IMG/VR virus record: IMGVR_UViG_3300045977_000165
Span: 1-40,198 of that record
DNA from: a virus
Length of the DNA stretch: 40,198 bases
Reading direction: 5' to 3' (one strand)
Part shown: positions 39,071 to 40,198 of the stretch, in pieces
How the letters are laid out: each line of letters starts with the position of its first letter
Position numbering within the stretch: position 1 is the stretch's first letter
The notes under the pieces: generated by a model
The model's database searches: none
What the model was told of the DNA's origin: nothing
Seen by the model: only the letters and a program-made list of their open reading frames with translations
Made by a program: the position numbers and the translations under genes

Positions 39071-40083
39071 TGTCGATCTTCGGTGACATCGGCTCATGGA
39101 TGAATTCGGAGACCAAGCCGAAGCACGGCAAGTTCAAGGTGCCGGGGAGCCCGGAGCTGGACTCGAACATGTACCAGCTCGGACAAGATCCGAACTGGCT
39201 CGCAAACTTCAGCCAACGGAACGCCGGTACGCACGCGGACGCCGGCAAGATGCTCGGCTATGGGCAGGAGCTCACGGGTGCCGCACGCGGTGTTCAGGGT
39301 CGCGCGACCCCCGGAACGAACTTCGGGCGCTCGCAGGCGTTCGGTGGGCAGCAGGTCGGCGCCGCGAATTGGCTGCAGGACTTCGCGCAGGGACCGCAGG
39401 GGCCGAGTGCAGCGCAGGCGCAGCTGCAGGAGGGCGCGAACCAGTCGATGCAGCAGAGTCTCGCGCTCGCGCGCGCCGGTGGGGGCTTCGGCGAAAGCGC
39501 GAACTCGCTCGGTGAGGCGCAGCGCGCGAACGCAAACACGATGGCGGCAGCCGCAAACGACGCGGCGCAGCTACGAGCGACCGAGGATCAGGCGTTTCGG
39601 CAGCAACAGCTCGGGGCGATGGGTACGGCGGCCGATATCTTCGGAGCCACGGCGGAACGCGAGGGTGGTCAATCCCAGTTTCTCACCGATGCAGAGCTGC
39701 AGGCGCAGGCGCAGCGCGACGCGCAGGAGCTCGGGCTCGGGGCGCAGAGCATCGAGGCGATGGACCGCGGCATTCAGGGTCAACTCGGAACGGCGGGCGT
39801 CGATCTCGACGCGGCAAACGCGGGGATGCAGGGGCAGATCGCTCGCGGTGACCAGGCGTTGCAGCAGTACGAATTGAATCTAGAACGCTGGAAAGAACGG
39901 CTGCGCCGCGACGAAGCAATGCGGGAAGCCCGACGTGCAGATCGTGGAGAGGTGCTCGGCGGCGTCGGCCAGGTGGCGGGCTCAATTGTGGGCATGATGA
40001 GCGACCGCCGCTCGAAGCGGCGCGTGCGGAACGTGAGTGCCGATCTCGATGACACGTATGCGGCGTTGGAAGGGAGAGACTAG
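39070..40083 (+). CDS. Glutamine/alanine-rich virion protein, probable internal protein, 337 aa
   Basis: Most of the protein is helical and rich in Ala, Gln and Gly (SAAQAQLQEGANQSMQQSLA, ADIFGATAEREGG). A short hydrophobic stretch (GGVGQVAGSIVGMM) occurs near residues 298-312, followed by the C-terminal motif MMSDRRSKRRV and DDTYAALEGRD. This closing motif is shared with the next gene (15-827). The position after the nozzle gene suggests an ejection protein. Its stop lies within the ribosome-binding region of the next gene, across the circle junction. Confidence 0.82.
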   Translation: MSIFGDIGSWMNSETKPKHGKFKVPGSPELDSNMYQLGQDPNWLANFSQRNAGTHADAGKMLGYGQELTGAARGVQGRATPGTNFGRSQAFGGQQVGAANWLQDFAQGPQGPSAAQAQLQEGANQSMQQSLALARAGGGFGESANSLGEAQRANANTMAAAANDAAQLRATEDQAFRQQQLGAMGTAADIFGATAEREGGQSQFLTDAELQAQAQRDAQELGLGAQSIEAMDRGIQGQLGTAGVDLDAANAGMQGQIARGDQALQQYELNLERWKERLRRDEAMREARRADRGEVLGGVGQVAGSIVGMMSDRRSKRRVRNVSADLDDTYAALEGRD

Positions 40084-40198
40084 CGATGTTCTACGGCAAC
40101 AGGGATCCTCGAATGATGGGAAACATGATGGGGAAGTCGGCGCAGATGGCGCCGGCCAGCCGCGGGACGCCTCAAAAGTCGCCCATGGGCGCCGTTGC
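40072..40198 (+). repeat. Right copy of the 127-bp terminal direct repeat, with partial gene start
   Basis: Identical to 1-127. It contains the first 113 bases (from ATG 40086) of the gene annotated in full at 15-827, so the open frame at the edge is not a separate gene. Confidence 0.95.

Larger units (their letters stand above)
1..40198. mobile_element. Complete genome of a temperate, probably short-tailed phage
   Basis: The window holds full packaging, head, tail, fibre, lysis, recombination, control, integration and replication modules, and no bacterial housekeeping genes. The first 127 bases recur exactly at the end, so the molecule closes to a circle of 40,071 bp. A tyrosine integrase, an excisionase-like gene, XRE-type regulators and a tRNA-derived attachment sequence indicate lysogeny. 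The portal, nozzle-like and internal-protein set, without a recognisable tape measure or sheath, suggests podovirus-like morphology. That last point is inference from gene order. Confidence 0.93.

Overview
The window is one complete, circularly closed genome of a temperate tailed phage, unit length 40,071 bp. Bases 1-127 are repeated exactly at 40072-40198, and the last virion gene runs off the right edge into the first gene on the left. Coding density is very high, genes are tightly coupled (ATGA, GTGA, TAATG and TGATG junctions), and the DNA is clearly GC-rich by eye. The host is not identified. The two lipoprotein signal peptides and a tRNA-Val-derived attachment site fit a high-GC, probably Gram-negative, bacterium.

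Late region, rightward, about 25.5 kb to the right edge and on from 1 to 12.1 kb. A 325-bp non-coding stretch with strong inverted repeats (25744-26068) precedes packaging genes: small basic and zinc-ribbon proteins, then the large terminase. Portal, scaffold-like protein, major capsid protein, small head proteins, an adaptor-like protein and a 1021-residue nozzle-like tail protein follow. Next come four large proteins that look like podovirus internal/ejection proteins (39070-40083, 15-827, 834-2684, 2684-5002), then a six-repeat fibre, a polyglycine-rich tip protein, accessory fibre proteins and a lysis cassette (cysteine-peptidase-like endolysin, coiled-coil protein, holin-like membrane protein). 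No tape measure or sheath gene is evident, so a short-tailed virion is the best reading.

Leftward early region, 12.15-15.8 kb. It holds a lipoprotein, a zinc-binding protein, a Cas4/AddB-like Fe-S nuclease fused to a RecA-like ATPase, and a DUF669-like candidate ssDNA-binding protein. This looks like a recombination module. It reads from a promoter that overlaps a near-perfect 11-bp inverted repeat.

Control region, 15.8-17.7 kb. Two XRE-type regulators read left, a Cro-like protein reads right from a TTGACA/AATAAT promoter, and a second lipoprotein reads left. An unusual divergent pair shares the tetranucleotide CATG as overlapping start codons on both strands.

Rightward early region, 17.5-25.4 kb. 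It carries an excisionase-like gene overlapping a tyrosine integrase, whose 3' coding sequence contains the attachment site (3' part of a tRNA-Val). Small unknown genes, a RuvC-like resolvase, an initiator-like gene with an internal iteron cluster (probable origin), and a DnaB helicase follow. A degenerate but foldable tRNA-Met-like sequence with an encoded CCA end sits inside an open frame near the packaging genes.

The logic is lambda-like in the early and control regions and T7/P22-like in the virion region. The points most worth follow-up are the nuclease-ATPase fusion with an internal start, attP inside int, and the embedded tRNA.
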